Assembly: GCF_042242105.1 (NCBI RefSeq)
Contig: NC_092027.1
Coordinates: 3,237,506-3,301,505 of the forward strand
Length of the DNA stretch: 64,000 nt
Direction of reading: 5' to 3'
Source of the DNA: Pempheris klunzingeri
Taxonomy: Eukaryota > Chordata > Actinopteri > Acropomatiformes > Pempheridae
Under the pieces are notes generated by a model. That model saw only the letters and a list, made by a program, of their open reading frames with translations, did not search any database and was not told where the DNA came from. Below are positions 9,952 to 21,900 of the stretch, piece after piece (positions within the stretch are counted from its first letter, which is position 1; each line of letters opens with the position of its first letter). Both the position numbers and the translations under genes were made by a program.

Positions 9952-10053
9952 CGTGCTGCCGGCGTGTCAGCGTCTCTGAAAGGTCTGAACAGCCACCGAT
10001 CAACACTGGTCTCTTAACGGCCGGGAGCAGAGAGGCAGGACACACATGCAAAC

Positions 10054-11310
10054 ACACAGAGTCAGTGAACTGTAGCCGTCCTCAACATATCATGGAGTTT
10101 CCCCTCAGAGCTCAGAGCAGATTAGCATATTTACATGTAGAGGAGAATGAAAAGTGTGGTGCTAAACTGATCCAGTGGTTCATGGACAGGTTTGTTCTCT
10201 CTGTCCAGTCTGTTAACATGGTCTTTTTCCACAATGACTAGTTAGATTCATATCAATAATGATTTGACAGCTTTAGGTGTTTTCATACGGAGGTTTGACC
10301 AAGTAAAGTGGTGATGAGTCATGAGGGGATGCTGAGGCCGAGGATCTCACACAGCGTGCTGGACAGAGTCCAACCAGAAGTTTTGGACATTTGGGCAGAA
10401 CCAGAAAACACTGAAGTCCTCATCAGTCACAGCTGGACACATTCTTTGCCTCCAGTCCATGTGCTAACAGCTGTGAGCAGTAATGTGAGTTTCCTGAAGG
10501 TCTTCATGCTGCACTTCTCCTCCATGTTGACTGAAAAGTTCAGATTCTACAGTCGTCACCTTTTCTCCACAAGGTCCATTCAGTAGCTGCTCTGGAGCTT
10601 TGGGCCAAAGCGCATGATTTTCCTCAGCAGATGGAGTCCCATGATGGTTCAGATGAGCGGGAATGTGATCAACTAAATGACAACTAGGTGATCCATCTGC
10701 CGGGGAAGATCATGTGATGTGACTGAAAGCTCCACAACAGCTAGTAGATGGATGTTGTGCAGATATCGTTTTGTTGTTTCAAAGGTGGAAAATGAACTTT
10801 CAGTCTCAGTGTATTTGTTGGGTTTTTGTGTTGAATGTAAAATAAAATGTGTTGTTGTAAATTCTTTGGTGCATCACTGACGTCTTTTTTCTTTTTATGA
10901 TTCCACTTGATATCTGTCTTTTCTTTGCTTACTATGGGTTCATACATCTAAAGTAACATCTTGTGACTGGAGAGGTGGACAGGTGTTTCTCTGGGCCAGC
11001 ATTGATGGTGAAGCTGATGCTGATCAGTGTCTTCATGTTTTCCTTGAACAGGTTACAGTTGAGATCGCTGTGGCCCAGGATGAGGCTGGGATCAAAGGTC
11101 ATGACCTAGACTGTCCCAGGTTGACACCTTTTGATTGATTGGCAGATCAGATAAGAACATGGGATAATAATGTGATGTGAATGGATGGTGATAAACTGTG
11201 ATGGAGGAACTAATTTAATTTGCACAAAGATTTTCTGTCATTGATCTTGTTTTGATTCACGTTTACTGGTGTTAAAGCAGCAGTGGTGAAATGTTCACTC
11301 TGCTTGATGA

Positions 11311-11312
<2 letters not shown>
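10054..11312. repeat. Spacer V4 to V5 (family-B upstream region and block R)
   Basis: Upstream DNA of V4, a possible LINE relic (listed separately), then block R from about 10920 up to the GT tract. Two open frames here (9939-10241, 10308-10586) also occur near V7 and V13 as copies of the same duplication and show no domain. Confidence 0.5.
10340..10530 (-). mobile_element. Possible LINE 3'-region relic
   Basis: Read on the minus strand, a short stretch gives SVFWFCPNVQNFWLDSVQHA. It resembles the FW-CP-FW region near the C terminus of fish LINE reverse transcriptases. It is short, broken by stops, and recognised from memory only. Copies lie at about 16598-16788 and 36525-36715, carried along with family-B units. 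Confidence 0.3.

Positions 11313-11349
<37 letters not shown>
11313..11349 (+). repeat. (GT)n microsatellite left of V5
   Basis: About 18 GT units, ending about 85 bp before the V5 nonamer. The same tract, at different lengths, sits at this place before V8, V12, V14 and V19. Confidence 0.95.
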
Positions 11350-11351
<2 letters not shown>

Positions 11352-11461
11352 TGACTCAGTGAAGTGTATCAGTCTCTGCAGCAGCTTCCAGCTGCAGCAG
11401 TCAGTTCAGTTTCTGTTTAGTCTGACTGAGGGAGGTTTTTGTACGACGCTTTTTCACTGTG

Positions 11462-11935
11462 TGAACGACCACTGACTGTTCACATAGAATTGCCCCAGAC
11501 AGTAATAAACTGCTGCATCTTCAGTCTGGACTCCACTGATGGTCAGAGTGAAGTCAGAGTTTGATCCACTGCCTGTAAAACGATCTGGAATCCCTGATTC
11601 TCGAGTGCGAGTAGTGTGAATAAGCAGTTTAGGAGTTTCTCCATCTTTCTGTTGGTACCAGGAGAGATCTTCCCCATCATCTACCCTGTGACTGGTCTTA
11701 CAGCTGATGGTGACGGAGCCTCCCACAGCAGAGCTCACTGCTCCAGGCTGAGTCGCTGTGTACTGACCTCTGGACTCTGAGGGCACAGAGACAGAAACAT
11801 AAAGCAGCGTCACGGTTTAGTCGGCTTCATTTCAGAGGGACGGATGTTGATGGAGGAGAGGAGTCTGATGCTCTGGACTTTACCTGTGAAGCAGCAGCAG
11901 AGGAGAGTCCAGATGAGGACGGAGGTCAGAGTCAT
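11462..11935 (-). CDS. Ig light-chain V segment V5 (family A, acidic CDR1 subgroup)
   Basis: Leader 11884-11935, V exon 11462-11776. CDR1 [13 protein letters not shown]2 region [16 protein letters not shown] rather than [11 protein letters not shown]3 [12 protein letters not shown]. Heptamer 11455-11461, nonamer 11434-11442; TATA-like 12016-12021, octamer-like 12054-12061. Just upstream of the octamer it shares a short deletion (GAAATGCTTTGACCCC) with V15, V16 and V19, which also share its CDR1 type and its lack of a following J-C group. Confidence 0.92.
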
Positions 11936-12061
11936 GTTTGTGATGAGGAGGATTTCTGTGGCTTCTGTTGTTGTGAAGGACGGCTGTCAGTCATCCAGTG
12001 TTCAACTCTCAGGACTATAAACTCTCCCAGAGCAGTGGAGCATGGTGCTGCTGATGCAAAG

Positions 12062-13120
12062 TGGCCCTCTATGGAAATGCTTTGACCCCAACAGGGACCT
12101 CAGGATCAGCCAATTCATCAGTCTATTGATTAGAAGTTATTTAACACCAGTTTTGTAGGATGTTGGCTCTGTGCTTGTGGAGGATTTTTAAAGACGTTTT
12201 TGTTTATAGAAAATGAATCTCAGTTCCCTTTAAAATATATGTGTATGAAATAAAAATATACAGTCTATAAACCGTTGGCTCTGTGTTATTGGCATTTTTC
12301 ATTTTTTAAGTATTTTAATGGAAAACCAACAAATGACTTCATATCACTGAAATCTGCTCCTGATGATGCATTTGTTGTTGGGACTTCATTTGTATGTGAT
12401 AGTGATAGAAAGTTGGTGATAAATAAAAAGCAGAGTATCATCAGCATAAAGTGAGATTTTAATGTCAGTAATATTTAAATGCAAGAGTTAATGATTGAAC
12501 ACAAGGCTTAATGACAGAGAGGATGATGGTCTCTGTATGTAGAAGAGAAAGGAGAACTATTGATCAGCTGTGCCCATGTTTGTTAATAAAAGAACAAATG
12601 CTGAAATGTTGCTGCCTTAATAATTACAATCCATCCATTAAATCTACAGTGAGTGGGTTTATCTCAGGGTCAGATCAGTAGTATTTTATTAAGTAGACGT
12701 CACCTCTGAAAGCTGAGTCAGTGCAGCCTAACAGTGTCTCTGTTTAGCTGTGGTGTCCTACAGCAGGAAGGTGCTGATGTGAAAGGATGAAAGGAGGCCA
12801 TTTTACAGCAGTCGTACAGGAGTCTGTGCCACATGGTGTCCTGTCTTTGATTCAAAAGCACGGCTGTGATTTGGTCTAAAAAAGTGCCAGATATGAGGCT
12901 TTAGTTGCTTACAAAGAAAAAGAAGATGTAAGCGCTTCATTAAGAAAAGTCTTGTGGAAATAGAGGTATTTGTGTTTAAAAACTATTAGAGCATCATTTT
13001 ATTGCTCTACAATGAAGGCCAAGTCAGTTTTGTGTGACTGACTCAGTGAAGTGTATCAGTCTCTGCAGCAGCTTCCAGCTGCAGCAGTCAGTTCAGTTTC
13101 TGTTCAGTCTGACTGAGGGA
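12062..13120. repeat. Spacer V5 to V6: J-C deletion junction plus block P copy 3
   Basis: The V5 upstream DNA follows the usual V-to-J course as far as TATAAACCGTTGGCTCTGTG (ending near 12290). It then switches through a short stretch (GGCATTTTTCATTTT) into block P near 12310. The J and C exons expected here are absent. No gene is present. Confidence 0.7.
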
Positions 13121-13148
13121 GGTTTTTGTACGACGCTTTTTCACTGTG

Positions 13149-13619
13149 TGAACGACCACTGACTGTTCACATAGAAATACCCCAGACAGTAATAAACTGC
13201 TGCATCTTCAGTCTGGACTCCACTGATGGTCAGAGTGAAGTCAGAGTTTGATCCACTGCCTGTAAAACGACCTGGAATTCCTGATTCTCGAGTGCTAGCA
13301 CGGTAAATGAGCAGTTTAGGAGTTTCTCCATCTCTCTGTTGGTACCAGGATAAATAGTTCCCATTAACATCCCGACTGGTCTTACAGCTGATGGTGACGG
13401 AGCCTCCCACAGCAGAGCTCACTGCTCCAGGCTGAGTCACTGTGTACTGACCTCTGGACTCTGAGGGCACAGAGACAGAAACATAAAGCAGCGTCACGGT
13501 TTAGTCGGCTTCATTTCAGAGGGACGGATGTTGGTAGAGGAGAGGAGTCTGATGCTCTGGACTTTACCTGTGAAGCAGCAGCAGAGGAGAGTCCAGATGA
13601 GGACGGAGGTCAGAGTCAT
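13149..13619 (-). CDS. Ig light-chain V segment V6 (family A)
   Basis: Leader 13568-13619, V exon 13149-13460. CDR1 [12 protein letters not shown]2 region [11 protein letters not shown]3 [12 protein letters not shown]. It shares its CDR3 end (QWSF) with V5 but its CDR1 type with V1 and V11. Heptamer 13142-13148, nonamer 13121-13129; TATA-like 13700-13705, octamer-like 13738-13745. Confidence 0.92.
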
Positions 13620-13745
13620 GTTTGTGATGAGGAGGATTTCTGTGGCTTCTGTTGTTGTGAAGGACGGCTGTCAGTCATCCAGTGTTCAACTCTCAGGACT
13701 ATAAACTCTCCCAGAGCAGTGGAGCATGGTGCTGCTGATGCAAAG

Positions 13746-14647
13746 TGGCTCTCTATGGAAATGCTCCCACTGACCCCAACAGGGACATGGTTTACTCTGA
13801 TGATGCTGTTTATCAATGGATCAATCAGTTTATCAGAGTATTGATTAGTTTTAAATATAAATCCTAAAAGAATTTAACTTTATTCTTCAAGACAAATTTA
13901 TTTTCTAAATGTGTCTCATCTTATTCTGTTACTAGAGAAAAACACATCAGATTAAAGTCTGTGATTCTTTGAGGAAATATTGAAATCAGAGACGAGTTTT
14001 TGTGACTTTGTTTATGTTTCAGTAGAAATACATTTTTCTGCTTTTAACTATAAATTAATATAATTATAGTGATTCTTGAATGAGTCACATTATGTCCTCA
14101 AACCGACTGAACTCTTCACTTAAACATTTTGCTGAACTGAAAATCAAACTTTAACAGTTTTCAGATAAACTTGTCTCAGAGGTTTCACCTGATGTTTCTC
14201 AAAGATTTGAATCTTTCACACACTGTGTGTCACAAATGAACATCTTAAAACATTACCGTCACATTTAACCACCGAGCTGTGTGAGCGGGTTTGATTTGAT
14301 GACTTTTAACATGTAATCCAACAAGGTTCACTTTAAACGAGTAAAACAAACAGATCTTGTTGGTCTTTTCTGTAGTTTAGAAGAAACCATTAAGGTATTG
14401 TGAAACAAAGAACACCTGACATTTTATCAGACCAGGTTATTTCATCATCTTTTCATGTCCAAACTCAGACGTAGCTTGGTGACTAAACAGTTTAACTTTT
14501 TAACTTTAGTACTGAGACCTCACGGTCCAGCAGTGATGCCTGCCTGTTGCCATGGTTACTGAGCTCAGAGGAGGAAGTGAAACACCGAGCAGCGCTTTCA
14601 TCCAAACTGTCCGGGTCTCTAAATTTCCTCCACGTGTCTCTCTGCAG
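13746..14647. repeat. Spacer block Q, copy 3 (V6 to psiC_B2)
   Basis: Near-identical to 7493-8390 and ending in the TCTGCAG acceptor of the second C_B relic. No J or other gene was seen. Confidence 0.6.
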
Positions 14648-14737
14648 CGGGTGGAGTCGCCCCCACCCTGAGCGTGCTGCCCCCCTCCAGTGAGGAGCTG
14701 CAGCAGGGGAAGGACAGACCAGGGTCCCCAGTCCTGA
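14648..14737 (+). pseudogene. Truncated constant exon psiC_B2
   Basis: Carries the same 90-nt remnant and the same internal deletion as psiC_B1, so the deletion came before the duplication that made the two units. Its downstream poly(A) signal has changed from AATAAA to AAGAAA (near 14884). Confidence 0.85.
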
Positions 14738-15613
14738 GCTCACCCACTGGGACTCTGCTGCTGGTTTCACTCTGCTGCTGCTCTCAGGCTGCACTTTCTC
14801 TCCCTCTCTCGCTCTTTAATGACATGTTTCATTGAAGTTTTTAAAGTGTTGTTGCTTGATATCATTTTGATAATTTCACAACAAGAAAGACCATTTCATC
14901 AAATCAGGGGTTTTCATCTGTGTTATTGTGAAAGTAACACATGGAGGTGTCTTAATAGTTCCATTAAATCCCAAAAGAATGAACTCAAGTGAGTTTACAG
15001 TTTTGGAAAAGTCTGGAGAAAAGAAAGAACGAGTTCATTCTGTGTTTAATACACTTGATGGTACGAGAACATGCAGCCCAGACATGATAGAAGTAAATTC
15101 CTTAAAGCTTTTGTGACTACAGACACCGCTTCTGATCAATTATTACAAATCAGTTTTTTTTTGTGAACAAAGCTGATTGTTAAAATGTCTGAAGGAAAAT
15201 CAGACCTCTCATGTTGAAACGGTTTTATAAATGTCCAGAAAAGTGTGATGAATCAGATGAAAGTAGAAAGTCTGAGGAGAATTGATTGTATTTGTTCAAT
15301 GAAGTAGAAGATAATCAACTAATCAATAATCAATATAAAATAGAACAAAAGCAAAACAAACTCTTGTTAATGTTGCTGCCTGTATTAACTCATCTACATT
15401 TCAACTCAGCTACAACAGATGTAGTTTGATCAGACTTTAAATATATTATTTAACAGCCTGTTCCAGTAAAATGACCATTTTAACGTACTTTACTTTAAAT
15501 AGTGTTTCCTGGCAGTATTCTGTCATAAAGGACGTCACTGTCTGTCAAACTTCTTTAGTGTCTGTGTTTCTCTGCAGCTTCTCTGTGAGATCAGTTCCTC
15601 TTTAGCTGAGAGA
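14738..15613. repeat. Spacer psiC_B2 to V7
   Basis: Copy of 8481-9355, offset 6258 bp, with scattered substitutions. No supported gene. Confidence 0.6.
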
Positions 15614-15641
15614 GGTTTTTGTACGGTGTTGTATCACTGTG

Positions 15642-16209
15642 TGAACGGGCGGCTGTTATGCTGCTGACAGTAATAAACTCCTTCATCTTCAGTCTGGACT
15701 CTGCTGATGGTCAGAGTGAAGTCGGTCTGATGGGCTGTTGCACTAAAACGGTCAGAAACTCCTGACTGACGTGCTGTAGTGTCATAAATCAGGAGTTTAG
15801 GAGCTTCACCAGCTTTCTGAAGGTACCAGTTCATGTCATCACCTATATTTGTACTGGATTTACATCTGATAGAGACAGTCTGTCCTAGAACAGCAGACTG
15901 AGATTCAGGAGACTGAGTCACGATAATTTCTGCTGATGAATCTGGAAAACATGAAAAAGAGGAGAAGGGTTATTGAGACAAATCCAGCCTGGAGGAAGAT
16001 GATCAACATCCAAACAGAAGAGAATCAAATGTTTAACATGGAGAACAGATGGAAGAAGGTCAATGCTGCTTGTTTCAGTGATTCTCCATCATAGCAGAGC
16101 ATCATTGTGGTGAACCTGGCTGCACCCTGAAGCAAAGTTTCCAGAAGAGAGTCTCACCCTGAACAAGGAGCCCCAGGGTGGCCAGCAGTAGAGTCAGTGA
16201 CATCATCAT
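15642..16209 (-). CDS. Ig light-chain V segment V7 (family B)
   Basis: Leader 16158-16209, V exon 15642-15941. Against V4: CDR1 TNIGDDMN, CDR2 region YDTTARQS, CDR3 QQHNSRPFT, and EDEGVYYC for EDAGVYYC. The 12-RSS has heptamer 15635-15641 and nonamer 15614-15622, with one spacer change (ACGGTG for ACGGCG). Octamer-like GTTTGCAT at 16304-16311. The exon is open with all Ig landmarks. Confidence 0.9.
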
Positions 16210-16311
16210 CGTGCTGCCGGCGTGTCAGCGACTCTGAAAGGTCTGAACAGCCACCGATCAACACTGGTCTCTTAACGGCCGGGAGCAGAGAGGCAGGACA
16301 CACATGCAAAC

Positions 16312-17568
16312 ACACAGAGTCAGTGAACTGTAGCCGTCCTCAACATATCATGGAGTTTCCCCTCAGAGCTCAGAGCAGATTAGCATATTTACATGTAGAG
16401 GAGAATGAAAAGTGTGGTGCTAAACTGATCCAGTGGTTCATGGACAGGTTTGTTCTCTCTGTCCAGTCTGTTAACATGGTCTTTTTCCACAATGACTAGT
16501 TAGATTCATATCAATAATGATTTGACAGCTTTAGGTGTTTTCATACGGAGGTTTGACCAAGTAAAGTGGTGATGAGTCATGAGGGGATGCTGAGGCCGAG
16601 GATCTCACACAGCGTGCTGGACAGAGTCCAACCAGAAGTTTTGGACATTTGGGCAGAACCAGAAAACACTGAAGTCCTCATCAGTCACAGCTGGACACAT
16701 TCTTTGCCTCCAGTCCATGTGCTAACAGCTGTGAGCAGTAATGTGAGTTTCCTGAAGGTCTTCATGCTGCACTTCTCCTCCATGTTGACTGAAAAGTTCA
16801 GATTCTACAGTCGTCACCTTTTCTCCACAAGGTCTATTCAGTAGCTGCTCTGGAGCTTTGGGCCAAAGCGCATGATTTTCCTCAGCAGATGGAGTCCCAT
16901 GATGGTTCAGATGAGCGGGAATGTGATCAACTAAATGACAACTAGGTGATCCATCTGCCGGGGAAGATCATGTGATGTGACTGAAAGCTCCACAACAGCT
17001 AGTAGATGGATGTTGTGCAGATATCGTTTTGTTGTTTCAAAGGTGGAAAATGAACTTTCAGTCTCAGTGTATTTGTTGGGTTTTTGTGTTGAATGTAAAA
17101 TAAAATGTGTTGTTGTAAATTCTTTGGTGCATCACTGACGTCTTTTTTCTTTTTATGATTCCACTTGATATCTGTCGTTTCTTTGCTTACTATGGGTTCA
17201 TACATCTAAAGTAACATCTTGTGACTGGAGAGGTGGACAGGTGTTTCTCTGGGCCAGCATTGATGGTGAAGCTGATGCTGATCAGTGTCTTCATGTTTTC
17301 CTTGAACAGGTTACAGTTGAGATCGCTGTGGCCCAGGATGAGGCTGGGATCAAAGGTCATGACCTAGACTGTCCCAGGTTGACACCTTTTGATTGATTGG
17401 CAGATCAGATAAGAACATGGGACAATAATGTGATGTGAATGGATGGTGATAAACTGTGATGGAGGAACTAATTTAATTTGCACAAAGATTTTCTGTCATT
17501 GATCTTGTTTTGATTCACGTTTACTGGTGTTAAAGCAGCAGTGGTGAAATGTTCACTCTGCTTGATGA

Positions 17569-17570
<2 letters not shown>
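16312..17570. repeat. Spacer V7 to V8 (family-B upstream region and block R)
   Basis: Copy of 10054-11312. Near 17175 it reads CTGTCGTTTCTTTGC. The GTCG here matches the GTCG in the C_B exon start and gives the microhomology at which the deletion in three other units could have formed. Confidence 0.55.

Positions 17571-17655
<85 letters not shown>
17571..17655 (+). repeat. (GT)n microsatellite left of V8
   Basis: An uninterrupted run of 85 bases, the longest GT tract in the window, ending about 85 bp before the V8 nonamer. Confidence 0.95.
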
Positions 17656-17657
<2 letters not shown>

Positions 17658-17767
17658 TGACTCAGTGAAGTGTATCAGTCTCTGCAGCAGCTTCCAGCTG
17701 CAGCAGTCAGTTCAGTTTCTGTTCAGTCTGACTGAGGGAGGTTTTTGTACGACGCTTTTTCACTGTG

Positions 17768-18250
17768 TGAACGAATGCTGACTGTTCACATAGAAATACC
17801 CCAGACAGTAATAAACTGCTGCATCTTCAGTCTGGACTCCACTGATGGTCAGAGTGAAGTCAGAGTTTGATCCACTGCCTGTAAAACGATCTGGAGTTCC
17901 TGATGCTCGTCTGTTAGCAGCATAAATGAGCAATTTAGGAGTTTCTCCATCTCTCTGTTGGTACCAGGCTAAGGCGTGATTGCTGCTCCAAGTATGAACA
18001 TCCCGACTGGTCTTACAGCTGATGGTGACGGAGCCTCCCACAGCAGAGCTCACTGCTCCAGGCTGAGTCACTGTGTACTGACCTCTGGACTCTGAGGGCA
18101 CAGAGACAGAAACATAAAGCAGCGTCACGGTTTAGTCGGCTTCATTTCAGAGGGACGGATGTTGGTAGAGGAGAGGAGTCTGATGCTCTGGACTTTACCT
18201 GTGAAGCAGCAGCAGAGGAGAGTCCAGATGAGGACGGAGGTCAGAGTCAT
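17768..18250 (-). CDS. Ig light-chain V segment V8 (family A, long CDR1)
   Basis: Leader 18199-18250, V exon 17768-18091. Belongs to the long-CDR1 class ([13 protein letters not shown], four codons longer than V1). CDR2 region [11 protein letters not shown]3 [12 protein letters not shown]. Heptamer 17761-17767, nonamer 17740-17748; TATA-like 18331-18336, octamer-like 18369-18376. It is the V nearest the J2 group. Confidence 0.92.
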
Positions 18251-18739
18251 GTTTGTGATGAGGAGGATTTCTGTGGCTTCTGTTGTTGTGAAGGACGGCT
18301 GTCAGTCATCCAGTGTTCAACTCTCAGGACTATAAACTCTCCCAGAGCAGTGGAGCATGGTGCTGCTGATGCAAAGTGGCTCTCTATGGAAATGCTCCCA
18401 CTGACCCCAACAGGGACTTCAGGATCAGTCAATTCATCATTCATCTATTGATTAGAAGTTATTGAACACCAGTTTTGTAGGATGTTGGCTCTGTGCTTGT
18501 GGAGGATTTTTAAAGACATTTTTGTTTATAGAAAATTTATCGAAGTTCCCTTTAAAATATGTGTGTATGAAATAAAAATATACAGTCTATAAACCGGTGG
18601 CTCTGTGTTTTTTAATCTGACAATATTCTACAATGACAAACTATTTTTGGGGAGGTTGTTTGTGTCAGAGTCAGAGAGCCGTGTCTCTTCTACACTGAGA
18701 GGTTTTTGTACGGCGGCTCAATGACTTTGTATCACTGTG

Positions 18740-18777
18740 GTGGACTTTTGGTGGAGGAACCAGACTGGATGTTGGAA
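18740..18777 (+). CDS. J segment J2a
   Basis: [12 protein letters not shown]. Nonamer 18701-18709, heptamer 18733-18739, donor at 18778. The V8-to-J2a spacer (18377-18700) holds nothing else. Confidence 0.92.
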
Positions 18778-19119
18778 GTAAGTCAAATGCATTTTTTTAT
18801 TTTGGCTGTTTTATTATCATTATGAATTATATTCAACACTGTAGGAAAAAACTGGTGTTCAGTTGCTCAATGAATAATTTTCTGTCAGAGACAAAGTTCA
18901 CTTCAGAAACAGAAATCAATCAAAAAGTCACTGTAACAAAAAGAATATTGAGACAGTTGATGAATCATTGTTTTGATTGATTGTGTTGTTTCATGCTTTA
19001 ATGGTAGAACTGCATGCTGAGGGCTTGTAGGTTTAGTTCAGTCTGTCAGAGTCAGAGAGCCGTGTCTCTTTACACTGAGAGGTTTTTGTACGGCGGCTCA
19101 ATGACTTTGTATCACTGTG

Positions 19120-19157
19120 GTACACGTTCGGTGGAGGAACCAGACTGGATATTGGAA
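19120..19157 (+). CDS. J segment J2b
   Basis: [12 protein letters not shown], a Tyr in place of the leading Trp. Nonamer 19081-19089, heptamer 19113-19119, donor at 19158. Confidence 0.92.
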
Positions 19158-19494
19158 GTAAGTCAAATGCTTGGGATTCGTTTTATTTCAGGAGTTATTG
19201 TTCTTTTCATTCCCTTCATAATCACCATGAATAGTTGGTTTTCCATAATGATGATTATTTTTGTTGAAATATTTTGTGCTTGGAAACAAAGTTAATGTCG
19301 ACAGAGAGATTTATAAAAGCTTGTTCCAGTGAATTTAAAACATTAAGCCTGGAGATAAATCATTATTTCCAACCTTCATGGTCAAGCCGCATGTTTTGCG
19401 TGTTTGTAGGTTTAGTTCAGACAAAGTCAGAGAGCCGTGTCTCTTTACACTGAGAGGTTTTTGTACGGCGGTTCAATGACTTTGTATCACTGTG

Positions 19495-19532
19495 GTGTAC
19501 GTTCGGTGGAGGAACCAGACTGGAATTTGGAA
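19495..19532 (+). CDS. J segment J2c
   Basis: [12 protein letters not shown], the same Cys-bearing J as J1c. Nonamer 19456-19464, heptamer 19488-19494, donor at 19533. Confidence 0.9.
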
Positions 19533-20390
19533 GTAAGTTTCTGCACAAATACTAAACTAAATTTCCAAAAGTCATATTCTAAATTCAGTTTTTGTAGGTT
19601 TGAGGCAGATAAAAATATCTTGTTTTAATTTTAAGACTTTTAGTATCCATGTTGTGATCTGTCCTGCTTTATCATGGAGGCTGACTCGGAGCAGCTTTAC
19701 TGAACATTTCTTCAAACATTCCTGTCAAACTGAAATTCAAACAGTGTAGAAAGTGTTGAAGCGATAAAATGTTCATATTAGTGTGAAAATGTTTTGGTCA
19801 GTTTTAGTTTATCTTCCACATCATTACTTACTGTTGCTGCAATGTGCTGAAATTCACTTTCTTCCAGTAAAATTGAACAACATGAAGATAAAGACGGGTA
19901 TCTGATAATGTGCAAAATCTCTGATCCCTTCGTTGTGTCATATATTGTTTGAAATGGTGAAAATCTGTTCAGTTTGGTGAAGATGACTGAAATCCACATG
20001 AAGAACGTTTGGCTGTAGTCCGGTCATTTTCTGTATCTTTCATGTTTCCACTAAATACTTTAAAGTCATTTATAATCAAGGTTTGAGATGATTTTGTTGG
20101 CAATGGTTTAAAATGAGGTCCAACGTTGACATTTAATCTGCAGTGTAGTTTGAGGTGTTTCGGGTCTTTTCTGGATGATGATTCTCTCTGTGCTGATGTG
20201 CATGAGAGGCTTCATAAAGGGAAGTGAAACAATGTGTGAGTGAGTGAGTGACTGGTGGAGCAGAAAAACCACCTGACAGAAACTCCTTAAAGGACAAAAT
20301 CAGCTCTCTCACAGTGAAGGTGTCCAAGTGTGTGGTGGTTGATTGACAGCTGTGTGGTCCCCGTCCTCTAATCTGATTGGTGTCTCCTAG
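19533..20390 (+). other. J2-C2 intron
   Basis: 858 bp, very close to the J1-C1 intron. E-box 20347-20352 followed by TGTGGT; acceptor CTCCTAG ends at 20390. No gene. Confidence 0.6.
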
Positions 20391-20716
20391 GTGATGTCCG
20401 TCCCACCCTGACGGTGCTGCCCCCCTCCGGTGAGGAGCTGGAGAAGGGGAAGGCCACGCTCATGTGTCTGGCCAACAAGGGCTTCCCCTCAGGCTGGAGT
20501 CTGGCCTGGAAGGTGGACGGCAGCAGCAGCTTCAGCTGGGAGGAGAGCAGGAGCCCCGGGGTGCTGGAGAAGGACGGCCGCTACAGCTGGAGCAGCACCC
20601 TGAGTTTCCCTGCTGACCAGTGGAAGAAGGTGGGCTCTGTGACCTGTGAGGCCACCCAGGGCTCCCAGTCTAAAGTCTCAGAGACACTGATGAGGAACCA
20701 GTGTCCCCAGTCCTGA
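20391..20716 (+). CDS. Ig light-chain constant exon C2
   Basis: Intact C domain, distinct from the other six in STLSFPADQ (others STLRLPADQ), and with QSKVSETL rather than QSPV. Both domain cysteines, the core Trp and the terminal NQC are present. Poly(A) signal AATAAA at 20863-20868. Confidence 0.95.
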
Positions 20717-20872
20717 GCTGACCCACTGGGACTCTGCTCTGGTTTTACTCTGCTACTGCTCTCAGTCTGACCTCTGATACACTGTCTTTTTTCTCTCTGT
20801 AAATGCTTCAGTATAATTCTCACTTGCTTTATTGTTGACTGATACAGTTGATCATTCAAAACAATAAAAGTC

Positions 20873-21872
20873 TCATAAAACATTGGTTTTACATTCATGA
20901 CAGTGATGGATCTTTTTCTTTGCCGTATGTTTCATATTAGGAACATTTGTTAGAATAAAGTACGAGGCCACAATTTTTCTAGTCACTTCTTGATACTTCG
21001 TAGTTGTTGCAGGTTTGTTTGTTACGACTGAAAATTGGTAACAATCCTCATAATGATTAAAATATTTCAATGGAAAACCAACAAATGACTTCATATCACT
21101 GAAATCTGCTCCTGATGATGCATTTGTTGTTGGGACTTCATTTGTATGTGATAGTGATAGAAAGTTGGTGATAAATAAAAAGCAGAGTATCATCAGCATA
21201 AAGTGAGATTTTAATGCCAGTGATATTTAAATGAAAGAGTTAGTGACTGAACACAAGGCTTAATGACAGAGAGGATGATGGTCTCTGTATGTAGAAGAGA
21301 AAGGAGAACTATTGATCAGCTGTGCCCATGTTTGTTAATAAAAGAATAAAAGCTGAAATGTTGCTGCCTTAATAATTACAATCCATCCATTAAATCTACA
21401 GTGAGTGGGTTTATCTCACGGTCAGATCAGTAGTATTTTATTATGTAGACGTCACCTCTGAAAGCTGAGTCAGTGCAGCCTAACAGTGTCTCTGTTTAGC
21501 TGTGGTGTCCTACAGCAGGAAGGTGCTGATGTGAAAAGATGAAAGGAGGCCATTTTACAGCAGTCGTACAGGAGTCTGTGCCACATGGTGTCCTGTCTGT
21601 GATTCAAAAGCACGGCTGTGATTTGGTCTAAAAAAGTGCCAGATATGAGGCTTTGGTTGCTTACAAAGAAAAAGAAGATGTAAGTGCTTCATTAAGAAAA
21701 GTCTTGTGGAAATAGAGGTGTTTGTGTTTAAAAACTATTAGAGCATCATTTTATTGTTGTACAATGAAGGCCAAGTCAGTTTTGTGTGAGTGACTCAGTG
21801 AAGTGTATCAGTCTCTGCAGCAGCTTCCAGCTGCAGCAGTCAGTTCAGTTTCTGTTCAGTCTGACTGAGGGA
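20873..21872. repeat. Spacer block P, copy 4 (C2 to V9)
   Basis: Full-length copy with the 108-codon minus-strand frame open (20873-21199). No supported gene. Confidence 0.65.
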
Positions 21873-21900
21873 GGTTTTTGTACGACGCTTTTTTACTGTG

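Noticed and set aside
9939-10586. Two plus-strand frames upstream of V4, repeated at V7 and V13
   Set aside because: The first is antisense to the V_B leader and promoter. The second is antisense to a possible LINE relic. Copies are conserved only because the units are recent.
17575-17781. Frame of repeated Cys-Val at the GT tract
   Set aside because: Translation of a microsatellite.
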